Assembly: GCF_900199545.1 (NCBI RefSeq)
Contig: NZ_LT962671.1
Coordinates: 2,265,509 to 2,329,508, forward strand
Source of the DNA: Raoultibacter massiliensis
GTDB taxonomy: Bacteria > Actinomycetota > Coriobacteriia > Coriobacteriales > Eggerthellaceae
Direction: 5' to 3'
DNA length: 64,000 nucleotides
Shown here piece by piece: positions 9,228-18,453 of the stretch; the stretch's first letter is position 1; each line of letters starts with the position of its first letter. Below the pieces are notes generated by a model that saw nothing but the letters and a program-made list of their open reading frames with translations, ran no database searches and was not told where the DNA came from. Both the position numbers and the translations under genes were made by a program.

Positions 9228-11230
9228 TGTTTGCACGTCAAATCGAACAGGTTCACCGCTTCGGCGTTGCAATCTATGTTGTTGAAATCCTCGTCCCAGA
9301 AATTCGCGCACAGGGGCGTCGCATCCATCATGGCGAGCGCTCGATCCTCTGCCTCCTCCAGGCTGCGCCTCAGCAAAAACGATGAAACGAGTGCGGCTAC
9401 GACCTGGATCGTTTCCTCGTCACCCGCACTCAACGGAGAGAAGAACGGCGGCTGCACGACCGTTCGCCCCGTTACGAGCACGTAGGCCAGCGCGCCGTCT
9501 TGCGTGATGGGAGCCGAGACGAACGAGGGAAGCCGCAATGTTCGGCAGATGTCGGAGAAGCGCTCGCTCCCTTCGCCTTCGTTGACGAGCACCGAGCGTT
9601 CGATCGACGCCATCTCATCGGGAAGCGTTATCGACGCCCCCGCAAGCGCCGCTCGCTCGACGTCCGAATAGCCCTGCAGCACGATCGGCTCGAAAACCCC
9701 ATCTGCCGCGGGCTCGAGAACGACCGTCTTCTGCATGTTCAGCGCAGCGTTGATGCGCTGTGCGACGGTTGCGATGACGTCTTCGTCGCACTCCTCTTCC
9801 CGCAGCAAGGCCATCAGTTCGGACAGCAGGAGAAAACCGCGCCGCTTGCGCTCGAGTTCGTAGCGCACTACGATGGATTGGGCATCGAGCTGCAGTATCT
9901 TTGCGACGTTTTGCTCGCACAGCAACCTCAGCGCGTCATGGGACAAAATCTCTTCGGGCCCCTGCGAAAAACCCTGAACGGAAGACATGCGCGCCACATC
10001 GGACCGCCGCTTTTCACCCGATTGTCCCATGCGTTTCGAGAACAGGCAGAACACACCCGTCCAATCGAGGCCCCGCGGCTCGCCGCCGAGCGGAGCGATC
10101 TCGACGCCCGTATACAGGCCGAGCAGCGGCACGCGGCCACGCAGGGCCTCCTGAACTGCAAGGGCGTCTTCCATATCGGTGCCCCCGTAACCCGCGCACC
10201 GTCCTGCGCAGTTGAGGTACAGGGCGAATACCGGCTCGCAGCCATCGAGGTTGTCGAACGCCTCGTCGATTTTCGGTTTCACGTAATCGAGCTCAAGCGA
10301 CCTGCGCATTATCTGGAACCGCGTACCGGCAACCATATCGGGCTCGAACATCACGATGCCACGCCGACGCCGATCGATGCCGAAGCACATCCGGCTCGCG
10401 TAATCCGCTTCGCCGAAGGAAGTCCAGCTTTCGCCGTGGTTCACGCCGAACAACAGGAAAAGCGGGTATTGCTCGACGGCGAGCCCCGGACCCAAAAGCC
10501 CGTCCATGAAATCGAGCGCCGCCACGCCGTCGATCTCGAGTATCGTCGGGCCGTCGGACTTCGTCACCGTATAGCATTCCGAAGCAGGACGGCAACCGTG
10601 CATGATGGTCGCATCGATGCGAATGTCGTTCGAGAAAGAGAATGCGAGCGCATGGGACCGTCCCGTTTCGAAACCGAGCAGCTGCGTGACCGGGTTGCAT
10701 ACATGATCGCCCAGAAGCCCCGCCCCCGCCATATGGGGAAGAAAGCCAAGCTGCTCGCGCATCCCCTCGATAATCCACGTTGCCATGAGCAGACGCTTCT
10801 CGGGCCCCGAATCGTCGACGGCATCGTAGAAAAGCACGATCGAATCGTCGGCACCGATTCCCGCCTCGCGCAACCGATCACCCAACCGTGCACCCGCCTG
10901 CCGCTCCCCCTGCGCCAAATCGGGTACCGCGCAGACCTCGCAGCGGGCATCGTCGAGCCACACGCATGCCACACCAACCTGGTTTCCCGCATAGCCGAAC
11001 CGCTCGTTGGTGATGATCCCCGCAGAGCCGCCGCCGTAAATCGGAACGCCGTCGCCCACGACCGATGCAACCGCTTCCCTCAACGTTTCCACGCGATGCC
11101 GAACGGTGCAGAACACAAGCACCATATCGCATGGCTCCCGCCGCCCGGCATCGGCCTTAGAGGCGAGCGCCGCCTCGCATCCCGCCGCATGGCTGTCAGG
11201 CAAATCGCTATAGCCAACACATACCCGCAT
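9228..11230 (-). pseudogene. N-terminal part of the interrupted sensor kinase: FIST_N, FIST_C, GAF, start of PAS
   Basis: About 667 codons from ATG 11230, chosen for the GAGGAGG eight bases upstream. A FIST_N/FIST_C sensory pair spans roughly residues 1-380 (MRVCVGYSDLPDS; YGGGSAGIITNERFGYAG; HMAGAGLLGDH; LYLNCAGRC). A GAF-like domain is near 460-620 (DEDVIATVAQRINAALNMQ; SFVSAPITQDGALAYVLVTG), then the first 30 residues of a PAS domain (MMDATPLCANFWDEDFNNID). FIST domains are thought to sense small ligands such as amino acids. The coding match ends at DLTCKQ and the frame continues about 50 codons into the tet(O) module. Partner fragment: 4363-5446. The rest of PAS and the HisKA H-box are in neither half. 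Confidence 0.82.
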
Positions 11231-11531
11231 TGTCGCACCCTCCTCAAAACCGACGAGGACCGCCTGCACGCCGGTCGCGCCGAAAACGCATGCTGCTTGA
11301 TTGGTAAGTTCTTAATGTTTTATGATAAGCATTGTTCAGACGAACGCAATCGTCTTCACCCCAAAACAACCATACCTAATTCACATGCTCACATTATTTG
11401 CAGCGTAGTATTAAATGGTTGCACAGAAATGGATACAGGTTGTACGGGGGATTACCGGCACCGGGCGCGCAAGCGCCTTTTCTTATGGCCGAAGATCGCC
11501 CTCGCACTCAGCAAAGCACTAAGGAGCACGT
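11231..11531. other. divergent intergenic region, kinase and MFS-CBS promoters
   Basis: 301 bp between divergently read genes. 11300-11440 is AT-rich and is the probable place of both promoters. A GC-rich stem (GGCGCGCAAGCGCC near 11465) followed by TTTT lies in the MFS leader. No gene is seen. Confidence 0.4.
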
Positions 11532-13424
11532 ATGGGACTAAGCCGTAAGCAGATTATGATGTTGGCCGTATTGATGTTCGGCACCTTCGTCACCGTTCTC
11601 AATCAAACCGTCGTCACGCCGGCGCTGCCTTCCGTCATGGCGGAGATGAGCGTCGATGCCGCCACCGCGCAGTGGCTTACGACGGGCTTCACACTCGTCA
11701 ACGCCATCATGATCCCCATCACGGCATATCTGACCGACCGCTATTCAACCCGCAACCTGTTCGTGGTCGCCATGGGCATTTTCACCGCAGGCAGCCTGCT
11801 CGCCGGCTGGGGCCCGTCGTTTCCCGTGCTGCTCGCAGGCCGCCTTCTGCAGGCGGCGGGTGCGGGCATCCTCATGCCGATGGTCATGACCGTGCTCATG
11901 CTCACCTTCCCCGTCGATAAGCGCGGAAGCGCAATGGGGCTGTTCGGCGTGGTCATCGCTTTCGCGCCCGCCATCGGGCCGACCGTCGCCGGCCTTATCA
12001 TCGACAACGCGAGCTGGCATGACATGTTTTTCATCATCGCAGGGCTTTCGGCTCTCGTCATCATATGCTCGCTGTTCGTGCTCGAACGCACGCCTGCACC
12101 CGACAAGCAAACCTCGCTCGACAAGCCCTCTGTCGTTTCATCTTCGCTCGGCTTCGGATGCCTGCTCTACGGATTCAGCGTGATCGGCTCGTACGGCATC
12201 AGCGTGCAGGCCGCCGCCGCTACCGTCATCGGCATCGTATCGCTTATCTACTTCTTCCGCCGCCAGCTGAAGATGGAGACGCCGATGCTGCAGGTGCGCG
12301 TACTCGCCAACCGCAAATTTCTCATCGGCACCATCATCGGCATGCTCGTGCAGGCATCGCTTCTGGCTGCGGGCATCCTGCTGCCCATCTACCTGCAATC
12401 GCTGCTCGGCTATTCGGCGACCATTTCGGGCCTCGTCATTCTTCCCGGCGCGATCGTCATGGGCGCCATGGGACCGATCGCCGGTCGCCTGTTCGACAAG
12501 CACGGGCCGCGCGTGCTGAGCCTCGTCGGCCTATCGATGCTCACGATAACCACGTTTGCCATGGCGTTTCTCGGCGACAACACGGGGATCGTCTACCTGA
12601 CCATCCTCTACACCATCCGCCTGTTCTCGCTCGCACTCGTCAACATGCCCATCACCACCTGGGCCATGAACGCGCTCGACAACACGCTCATCAACCACGG
12701 CACCTCGGTCAACAACACGTTCCGGCAAGTGGCGGGCTCGCTCGGCACCGCCGTACTCGTATCCATCATGACGATAGCCACCAATGCCGGCGGCGCAACG
12801 ATGGATACCGTGCATGCGAGCATCTTCGGCATCAACATGGCGTTCGCCGCAGCCGGCGTCCTTTGCGTGCTGGGTCTTGGCCTCACGATCGCGTTCGTGA
12901 AGGACAAGCCCGGCGAAACCGCCAAGACCGACGTCGACAACGCACGCCGCACCGTGCTCGAGAGCATCATGAAGCGCGATGTTTACGTGCTCGACGCCGA
13001 CGCGACCGTCATCGATGCAATGCGCCTGCTCGTCGACAAGCACATCAGCGCGGCGCCGCTCGTCGATACCGCAGGCAATGCGGTCGGCTTCGTTTCAGAC
13101 GGCGATATCATGCGCCATCTCTCAAAGCGCAGCCAGATGTACGTTGATCCCGTGGTCATGATCATGCAGATGGGACGCGACAGCACCGGCTTCGATGACA
13201 AGCTGCGCGAACTTATGCAGATGCGTGCGAAGGACATCGGCGCCAAGGGAATCATCGGTGTCGACATCCACGCCGATTTGCCCGAAGTCTGCCGCGTGCT
13301 CGGCGAAAACCATCTCAAAAAGGTGCCCGTGCTCGACGACGGGCAAATCGTCGGCGTCATCAACCGTTCGGACGTCACGCAGTATTCGATGAAATCGTAC
13401 CTCGAAAGCGAACTGCCTTCCTAG
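11532..13424 (+). CDS. MFS drug:H+ antiporter (DHA2-like) fused to a C-terminal CBS-domain pair
   Basis: A 630-residue membrane protein. Residues 1-460 are a 14-TM DHA2/EmrB-QacA-type major facilitator: LNQTVVTPALPSVM in TM1, LTDRYSTRN in loop 2-3, GRLLQAAGAGILMP (motif B-like) in TM4, and GLFGVVIAFAPAIGPTVAG (motif C) in TM5. After TM14 comes a short charged linker and two CBS motifs, about 476-532 (DADATVIDAMRLLVDKHISAAPLVD...FVSDGDIMRHL) and 566-625 (CRVLGENHLKKVPVLDDG...GVINRSDV). CBS pairs bind adenine nucleotides and gate activity, so the transporter may respond to energy or nucleotide state; that is inference. AAGGAG lies about seven bases before the ATG. It is a single gene, closed by the hairpin at 13431. 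Substrate unknown. Confidence 0.88.
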   Translation: MGLSRKQIMMLAVLMFGTFVTVLNQTVVTPALPSVMAEMSVDAATAQWLTTGFTLVNAIMIPITAYLTDRYSTRNLFVVAMGIFTAGSLLAGWGPSFPVLLAGRLLQAAGAGILMPMVMTVLMLTFPVDKRGSAMGLFGVVIAFAPAIGPTVAGLIIDNASWHDMFFIIAGLSALVIICSLFVLERTPAPDKQTSLDKPSVVSSSLGFGCLLYGFSVIGSYGISVQAAAATVIGIVSLIYFFRRQLKMETPMLQVRVLANRKFLIGTIIGMLVQASLLAAGILLPIYLQSLLGYSATISGLVILPGAIVMGAMGPIAGRLFDKHGPRVLSLVGLSMLTITTFAMAFLGDNTGIVYLTILYTIRLFSLALVNMPITTWAMNALDNTLINHGTSVNNTFRQVAGSLGTAVLVSIMTIATNAGGATMDTVHASIFGINMAFAAAGVLCVLGLGLTIAFVKDKPGETAKTDVDNARRTVLESIMKRDVYVLDADATVIDAMRLLVDKHISAAPLVDTAGNAVGFVSDGDIMRHLSKRSQMYVDPVVMIMQMGRDSTGFDDKLRELMQMRAKDIGAKGIIGVDIHADLPEVCRVLGENHLKKVPVLDDGQIVGVINRSDVTQYSMKSYLESELPS

Positions 13425-13430
13425 AGCTCG

Positions 13431-13471
13431 AGGAACCTGGGGCGAGCGCTGGCCGCGCCCCAGGTTCCTTC
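13431..13471 (+). terminator. long hairpin after MFS-CBS gene
   Basis: AGGAACCTGGGGCG (13431-13444) and CGCCCCAGGTTCCT (13456-13469) form a perfect 14-bp stem with an 11-base loop, seven bases after the stop. The T-run is weak, so it may act through stem strength or protect RNA ends. Confidence 0.65.
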
Positions 13472-13838
13472 AGAAACGCCACCTGCCATGTCTGGGGATA
13501 TGCCTCGAATCCTACCACCGATCGGGAGCAGGCCCCGTTCGAGCGCTTCATGGCATGCTGTGAAGACGGCTCCGGTTCAGATAGCGCGGTTAAACGCACC
13601 TCGCAAAACTCCCTGAGAACTACGCTCGGAGCTATCTGAACGATTCGCTTCGCTTTTCGAATCCGCAAGAGCTAGTCTTCGGTCGAAATCCGGCGTATCC
13701 ACGAAAACAATGGATGCCGAAATCCGATCCCCTTCCCTCTTTCAACGGTTATGAAGGATTCGCAATTCTGCACGAAAGCATAAGATCCTATCGAGTTTTC
13801 CGCATATGCGGTTTGCAACGATCTAGGAGGGATCAGTC
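13472..13838. other. intergenic region with 11-bp inverted repeat upstream of flavoprotein
   Basis: 367 bp without a gene. GTTCAGATAGC (13575-13585) and GCTATCTGAAC (13631-13641) are a perfect 11-bp inverted repeat separated by 45 bases, about 200 bp before the flavoprotein start. It could be a looping operator or an RNA stem. The promoter of the flavoprotein gene should lie in the AT-richer part after 13740. Confidence 0.5.
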
Positions 13839-15530
13839 ATGGAAGCAAAACATACGTTGGATAGAAGAAGTTTTCTGGGAATTGCGGCAGCTTCGGCTTT
13901 GGCAGCCACCTCGGTCGGCCTTTCGGGCTGCACCGGCCTGAGCGCGGGCGATCAGACCCAGCCGGCCGGTTCGGAGCCGTCTAAAAGGTCTTGGGAGCAG
14001 ACGCCCGATCCCATCCCCAGCGACCAGATCAAAGAGACGCTTGATTGCGACGTCGTCGTTATCGGAGCCGGTATCGCCGGGCTCGTATGCGCCCACTCCG
14101 CCGCCATGAACGGAGCTGAAACGGTGCTTATCGAGAAGATGGACACGTTCTCCGCACGAGGGCATGACAACGGAGCCGTCGGCTGTGCTCACCAGAAAGA
14201 TCTGGGACTTTCGTTCGACACAGCCAGAATGCAACGGGACTGGCTGCAGCTGACCGGCTGCCGCACGAACGTCAGCCTGCTCAATACATGGCTCAACCAC
14301 AGCGCCGAGCCCATGGATTACTACATAGAGCGCATGGCGGCCGAAGGCGTAACCGACATAGCGACGAACAAAGGCTCGAATATGGATTCGGACAACGTCT
14401 GCATCCGCGAATACCCCGTCTCGATCGACTTCGGCGCCACGCAGGTAACCGAAGACGGCGAAGGCATTCAGCATCGACTCCTCCGGTTCATCGAGACCTG
14501 GGCGAAAGACGAAGGCGCCGACATCAGGTACAGCACGAAAGCCGAGCAGCTCATTCGAAACGAAGAAGGACCCGTAACCGGAGTGGTCGCCTCTACGGCG
14601 GATGGATACATCCAAATCAATGCTGCAAAAGGCGTGGTGCTCGCAACGGGGGACATCTCGGGAAACGATGAGATGATGCAGGAATTCGCTCCCCTTGTCG
14701 CTTCGTGCGAAAACAGGCTTTACACCCCCTTCGGAGGAAACACGGGCGATGGAATCAACATGGCATGCTGGGTTGGCGGTGCGCTGCAAAAAACCACTGC
14801 GGCAGCCATGGCGCTGCCATCCACGAAAGCAAGCGGCGGACCGCTCGCAAGCGATGGCGTACTCGGCTGGCTCGCGGTCAACAAGCATGGTGAGCGGTAT
14901 TTTGCAGAAAACTCAGGGGGGCCGTCCATCTGCTTTTCGACCATGCAGCAGCCCGAATCGGCGGGTTATTCGATCTTCGACAACGACTACGCGACGAAGC
15001 TTCTCTCGCATGCTCCGGATGGCGCCAACAGAAACGGCATCGAATACCTCGGCGACCTGTACGGCGTTAACGAGGGATACGAAGGCCTCGAGGATTGGAT
15101 GACGAAAGGAATCGAAGAGAAGGTGTTCTTCAAGGCAGACACGCTTGAGGATTTAGCGAGGCAAATCGAGGCCGATGGGGACGCTTTCCTTAAAACTGTC
15201 GACGAATACAACGGTCTGTGCGAAAGCGGAACGGATACTCAATTCGGCAAGCCCTCGAACTACCTCACCACCGTCGAAACGCCACCGTTTTACGCCTCGA
15301 AGATAAAGGTAGCCGTGCTGGTTGTTCCGTTTGGCGTGAACGTCGACAGCCACAGCAGGGTCTGCGACGGCGACGACAAGCCGATCGAGGGACTCTACGC
15401 GATCGGAAACGTTCAAGGCAACTTCTTCACGGACTCCTATCCGATGATCTTTTCCGGAATCAGCCATGGCCGAGGCATGACCTTTGGCTGGCTGGTCGGC
15501 AAAGCTCTCGCTTCGGATACGCTCGTGTAA
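13839..15530 (+). CDS. Tat-exported FAD-dependent reductase lipoprotein (fumarate/urocanate reductase-like)
   Basis: A 563-residue flavoprotein of the fumarate reductase/flavocytochrome c flavin family. It starts with a twin-arginine signal (DRRSFLGIAAAS) that ends in a lipobox (LSGC, Cys31), so it should be folded in the cytoplasm, exported and lipid-anchored outside. A dinucleotide fold VVVIGAGIAGLV begins near residue 70 and LATGDISGN is the second FAD contact. The end, DSYPMIFSGISHGRGMTFGW, is typical of Eggerthella-type acceptor reductases. There is no heme c motif and no FMN-binding domain, so electrons must come from another carrier. AGGAGG sits about seven bases before the ATG. A strong hairpin separates it from the LuxR gene that follows on the same strand and probably controls it. 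The substrate cannot be named from sequence. Confidence 0.87.
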   Translation: MEAKHTLDRRSFLGIAAASALAATSVGLSGCTGLSAGDQTQPAGSEPSKRSWEQTPDPIPSDQIKETLDCDVVVIGAGIAGLVCAHSAAMNGAETVLIEKMDTFSARGHDNGAVGCAHQKDLGLSFDTARMQRDWLQLTGCRTNVSLLNTWLNHSAEPMDYYIERMAAEGVTDIATNKGSNMDSDNVCIREYPVSIDFGATQVTEDGEGIQHRLLRFIETWAKDEGADIRYSTKAEQLIRNEEGPVTGVVASTADGYIQINAAKGVVLATGDISGNDEMMQEFAPLVASCENRLYTPFGGNTGDGINMACWVGGALQKTTAAAMALPSTKASGGPLASDGVLGWLAVNKHGERYFAENSGGPSICFSTMQQPESAGYSIFDNDYATKLLSHAPDGANRNGIEYLGDLYGVNEGYEGLEDWMTKGIEEKVFFKADTLEDLARQIEADGDAFLKTVDEYNGLCESGTDTQFGKPSNYLTTVETPPFYASKIKVAVLVVPFGVNVDSHSRVCDGDDKPIEGLYAIGNVQGNFFTDSYPMIFSGISHGRGMTFGWLVGKALASDTLV

Positions 15531-15543
15531 ACGATCCCGACCT

Positions 15544-15583
15544 CCCTTGGGCCGCCCAGGCAAACGTCCTGTCGGCCCAAGGG
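15544..15583 (+). terminator. hairpin between flavoprotein and LuxR genes
   Basis: CCCTTGGGCCG (15544-15554) pairs perfectly with CGGCCCAAGGG (15573-15583). It follows the flavoprotein stop by 13 bases. A TATAAT at 15585-15590 just after it may be the -10 of the LuxR gene. Confidence 0.65.
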
Positions 15584-15625
15584 CTATAATGGTGCTATTC
15601 CAATGGCAAGGGAGTCGAAACCTCA

Positions 15626-17089
15626 TTGAGCACCAATAGATCCGTGATCGCATCGAACATCGCAAAGAATCCGCTGGGGATTATCGGGTTCGGCTGCTGG
15701 TGGGCTTGGCTTCTGGCAGCGCTCAACAGTCCCCTGCTGTTCTCCGGAGAGCTCACCAGCCTCCAAATTCCCACGTCGAGCCTCAATCTCGCCTCCGTTT
15801 TATCGGGCGCGATACTATCCTTCTCCCTTTCGTTCAGCATACGGAGAACCCCGCGAAAGCGAACGAGGCGCACGGCAATCCTCGCCTCGGCATGCGCCCT
15901 CGCTCTCTGCACGGCAGCAATATCCAACCTTGAATACCTCGGCATCTCGCCCGATTTCGCGCTGGTAACGGCCGGTGTGGCAATCGGCATTTCGCTATCG
16001 CTTCTGCAGATATTCTGGGGCACATGTTATTTCACCAAACTATCCGGAGCTGCAATCGGGATAGTGTCGGCGTCTTCGTTCACATTCGCCCTCCTTGTAT
16101 CGTTTCTCATACTCGATAAAGGACCGATCAGCGTTTGGCTCGTAGCGCTCCTTCCGCTTGTTTCGGGTCTCCTCCTCATCAAGAGCGATTCGGAAACAAG
16201 CGACGAGAAACCGCGCAGCCAGCCTGCCGTCAAGACGAAACGGGGCATTCCGCTTCCCGCAAACCTCGTCGTCCTGATGGTGCTCTTCGGCGCTTCGTTC
16301 GGGGTATTCAGGATGCTCTTCCTGCCTTCCGCAGCCGCCGCAAGCTTCAGCTCTTTCTACTACATGGCAATCGTGAGCCTCATCCCCATGGCGGCAACGC
16401 TCATGCTGGTCGTTGCATTGCGAAAAGAATCTTATCTCGGCATAGCAATGACGATCGCACTGCCGTTCATCACGCTGGGAATCTTCGTGCTCTCGCTATT
16501 CGGGTCAAACAACCAATCGCTCGAACTCGCGCTTATCAGCGCGGGCGTTCGATGCGTCGATATCGTAACGTGGATCATGGTTGCCCATATAGCCAAACAG
16601 CCGTCTTCATCCCCATACAGGGTTTTCAGCTTCGGCAGGGGCATCGCCTGCTTGGGTGCGCTTTGCGGTTTCGCCATCGGGTCATGGCACGGCATAACGT
16701 CCGACCAATCGCTTTCGATTTCTCTGTTCGTCCTTCTCCTGCTTCTTGCCGCCTCGGCGTTCAGCGTTATGAAGGGACACCAAAACTTCCCCGACCAAGC
16801 AAGCTCATCCTCCGAAACGCCTGACGGGAAGCCTGCCGATGCCGAATCCCTTCGCACAATCGCCGAAGCCTACGGTCTTTCAGACCGAGAGCTCGAAGTG
16901 CTCGAGCTTCTCAAGGTAGGCAGAACTGTGGCCTACATTGCCAGAAAGCTCGTCGTAGCCAACAGCACCGTGGCGACTCATGTCAACCACATCTACCGCA
17001 AGCTCGACGTCCATAATCGCCAAGAGCTGCTCGACTTCATCGAATCGCATGCCGGCGGCAATCCGCCCAACGACGCCGAGCGCGACTAA
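15626..17089 (+). CDS. LuxR-family regulator with multi-pass membrane N-terminal half
   Basis: A 487-residue regulator. The first 390 residues form about 12 hydrophobic segments (from PLGIIGFGCWWAWLLAAL), resembling a transporter fold that has become a sensor. The last 70 residues are a LuxR/GerE helix-turn-helix (LSDRELEVLELLKVGRTVAY, then NSTVATHVNHIYRKLDVHNR). Many copies of this architecture occur in Eggerthellaceae, usually beside genes for flavin or molybdenum reductases, so it is the likely regulator of the reductase just upstream. The start is TTG with GGGAG about 12 bases before it; no better upstream start is visible. A membrane-bound sensor of the reductase substrate is inference. 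Confidence 0.87.
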   Translation: MSTNRSVIASNIAKNPLGIIGFGCWWAWLLAALNSPLLFSGELTSLQIPTSSLNLASVLSGAILSFSLSFSIRRTPRKRTRRTAILASACALALCTAAISNLEYLGISPDFALVTAGVAIGISLSLLQIFWGTCYFTKLSGAAIGIVSASSFTFALLVSFLILDKGPISVWLVALLPLVSGLLLIKSDSETSDEKPRSQPAVKTKRGIPLPANLVVLMVLFGASFGVFRMLFLPSAAAASFSSFYYMAIVSLIPMAATLMLVVALRKESYLGIAMTIALPFITLGIFVLSLFGSNNQSLELALISAGVRCVDIVTWIMVAHIAKQPSSSPYRVFSFGRGIACLGALCGFAIGSWHGITSDQSLSISLFVLLLLLAASAFSVMKGHQNFPDQASSSSETPDGKPADAESLRTIAEAYGLSDRELEVLELLKVGRTVAYIARKLVVANSTVATHVNHIYRKLDVHNRQELLDFIESHAGGNPPNDAERD

Positions 17090-17149
17090 CGCCGGCTGCG
17101 AGGGTTCCTCGGAGCCGATCGCCGCGAGCGCGCGATTGGGACGGGATGC

Positions 17150-17761
17150 CTATCCTTTAGCCCAGAACGCTTTTCCCAGCGGAAGGAATTCCTCGCCGAA
17201 ATGACGGTTGAGCACGTTTGCGCCCGCACCGTAGAAGCTCAGAAGCGAGATGACGAGCTCGCTTACCGCAGCGAGCATATGGGTGGCTTCCGCAGCAATG
17301 CCGAACGAACTCAACGCGAGGCCGATGAACAGGAAATCGATTGCAAGGAAAATGAGGAACAGCACCTTCGTCGTGCGCAGCGCTCCGATCGTCATGAACG
17401 CCGTCAGAATCAGGTACGCGAGAAACGCCACGCCCGTCTGCTTCGGATCGAACGCCGCAGCCGCTTGCTCCCCGAATATCCCGCTCGCCACCGCCCACGA
17501 AAACGCCATTGCGCACCAGAAGAACCCGTAGGCGATAAACGCCGTGCCTCCGAACACGTTGTTCTTCTTGAAATCGAAGACCCCTGCGATGAGTTGCATG
17601 CACCCCCCGAGGAATATCGCCCAGCTCATCACTCCCGTCACCCCGTCGGTTATGCCGAACTTCTGCGTGCATGCCACCAGCGTGATAACCGCCAGCCCGA
17701 ACAAGCCGAGCGCGCTCGGGTCTGCCAGCCGATCAACGGATTGCGTCTTTTCATCGCTCAT
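17150..17761 (-). CDS. acetate uptake transporter family protein (GPR1/FUN34/SatP)
   Basis: A 203-residue protein with six hydrophobic segments. Near the N-terminus DPSALGLFGLAV stands where the family has its NPxPLGLxGF signature, so Asn is replaced by Asp and the second Pro by Ala. Family members carry acetate and succinate with protons across the inner membrane. GGGGGC lies six bases before the ATG. It converges with the LuxR gene and is otherwise alone. The altered signature could mean a different substrate, but this cannot be decided from sequence. Confidence 0.85.
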   Translation of the reverse strand: MSDEKTQSVDRLADPSALGLFGLAVITLVACTQKFGITDGVTGVMSWAIFLGGCMQLIAGVFDFKKNNVFGGTAFIAYGFFWCAMAFSWAVASGIFGEQAAAAFDPKQTGVAFLAYLILTAFMTIGALRTTKVLFLIFLAIDFLFIGLALSSFGIAAEATHMLAAVSELVISLLSFYGAGANVLNRHFGEEFLPLGKAFWAKG

Positions 17762-17900
17762 CGCGTGCCCCCATCGTAATCCATAGTAAATTTGTCAAAA
17801 AAGTTCCCGTCATGATACTGGCTTTCTCCCAAAAAAGTATGACGATACCAATTTTGTCAACAAGCGTGCCGAATTGTCGGTGAGGGTTTCGAGCGTTTTT

Positions 17901-18028
17901 CGATCGACCGCCGCGCACTTGCCGCCCGAACGTCGACGGGAACCTTCGATCGGCCGCCGCACGCTCGCCGATGGGAACCCCCGCCCGGCCGCGGCACGCT
18001 CGTCACCCGGACGCCGACGGGAACCCCC
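17901..18028. repeat. three degenerate tandem units of about 46 bp
   Basis: Unit 1 (17901-17946), unit 2 (17947-17982, lacking about 10 internal bases) and unit 3 (17983-18028) share the frame C-GATCGGCCGCCGCACGCTCG followed by GACGGGAACCCCC. Differences are scattered substitutions, so the array is old or selected for structure only. Confidence 0.7.
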
Positions 18029-18416
18029 GATCGATGATTTTGCTCGTTTTTTGCCAGATTCATACATGCCCGCACGCCGTTCCATGCTGAACAATTCCAG
18101 GCAATTGGCGTGAACTGGGGAAACAGCTTCTCTTCAACCGATACCCAGAGTTTCGGAGCGCTTTCGAACCCGAACGATGTAGTAATCTGGCGATTTTTGT
18201 GCAATTTGAGCTCCGTCTGCCGCCACTGGGGTCTCCGGGCAACCCGGGGGCCATCGGTGCCGTCGGGGCCGCCCGGGGCCTTCGAGCAACCCGGATCCTC
18301 GCCGAGGCCCAATCTCAACCCCTACCCAACCCGAGCTCTCATTGGGCTTGGCCTGGAAACCGCTTGTGCATGTTTTGTGATCTCTCGGCGATACATGTCT
18401 CCTTTTTGATATCTTT

Positions 18417-18434
18417 TAGTGAAAGCTTTTACTA
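18417..18434 (+). promoter_or_regulatory. probable MarR operator
   Basis: TAGTGAAAGCTTTTACTA is an 18-bp palindrome with 16 of 18 positions symmetric, 20 bases before the marR start. Size, symmetry and place fit an autoregulatory MarR-family operator. Confidence 0.65.
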
Positions 18435-18453
18435 GAAGATTTCAGGAAACAAC

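Larger units (their letters stand above)
17762..18453. other. 692-bp gene-free region with GC-rich repeats
   Basis: Two short open frames on the minus strand cross this region but have no ribosome site, no recognisable domain and a repeat-driven composition. It holds an AT-rich stretch at 17780-17870 (probable promoter of the acetate transporter), a three-copy degenerate repeat (17901-18028) and the MarR promoter/operator near 18400-18434. Confidence 0.6.

Noticed and set aside
9500..11548. Open frame of 682 codons on the plus strand opposite the FIST kinase half
   Set aside because: It is the antisense of clear FIST/GAF coding, is rich in Arg/His, has no ribosome site or domain, and arises from GC-rich codon bias.
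17901..18028. Possible CRISPR array
   Set aside because: Units are contiguous with no unique spacers, differ in length and sequence, and no cas gene is near.
17857..18318. Minus-strand frame of 153 codons in the repeat region
   Set aside because: Content follows the degenerate repeats, there is no ribosome site, and another frame gives equally repeat-like peptides.
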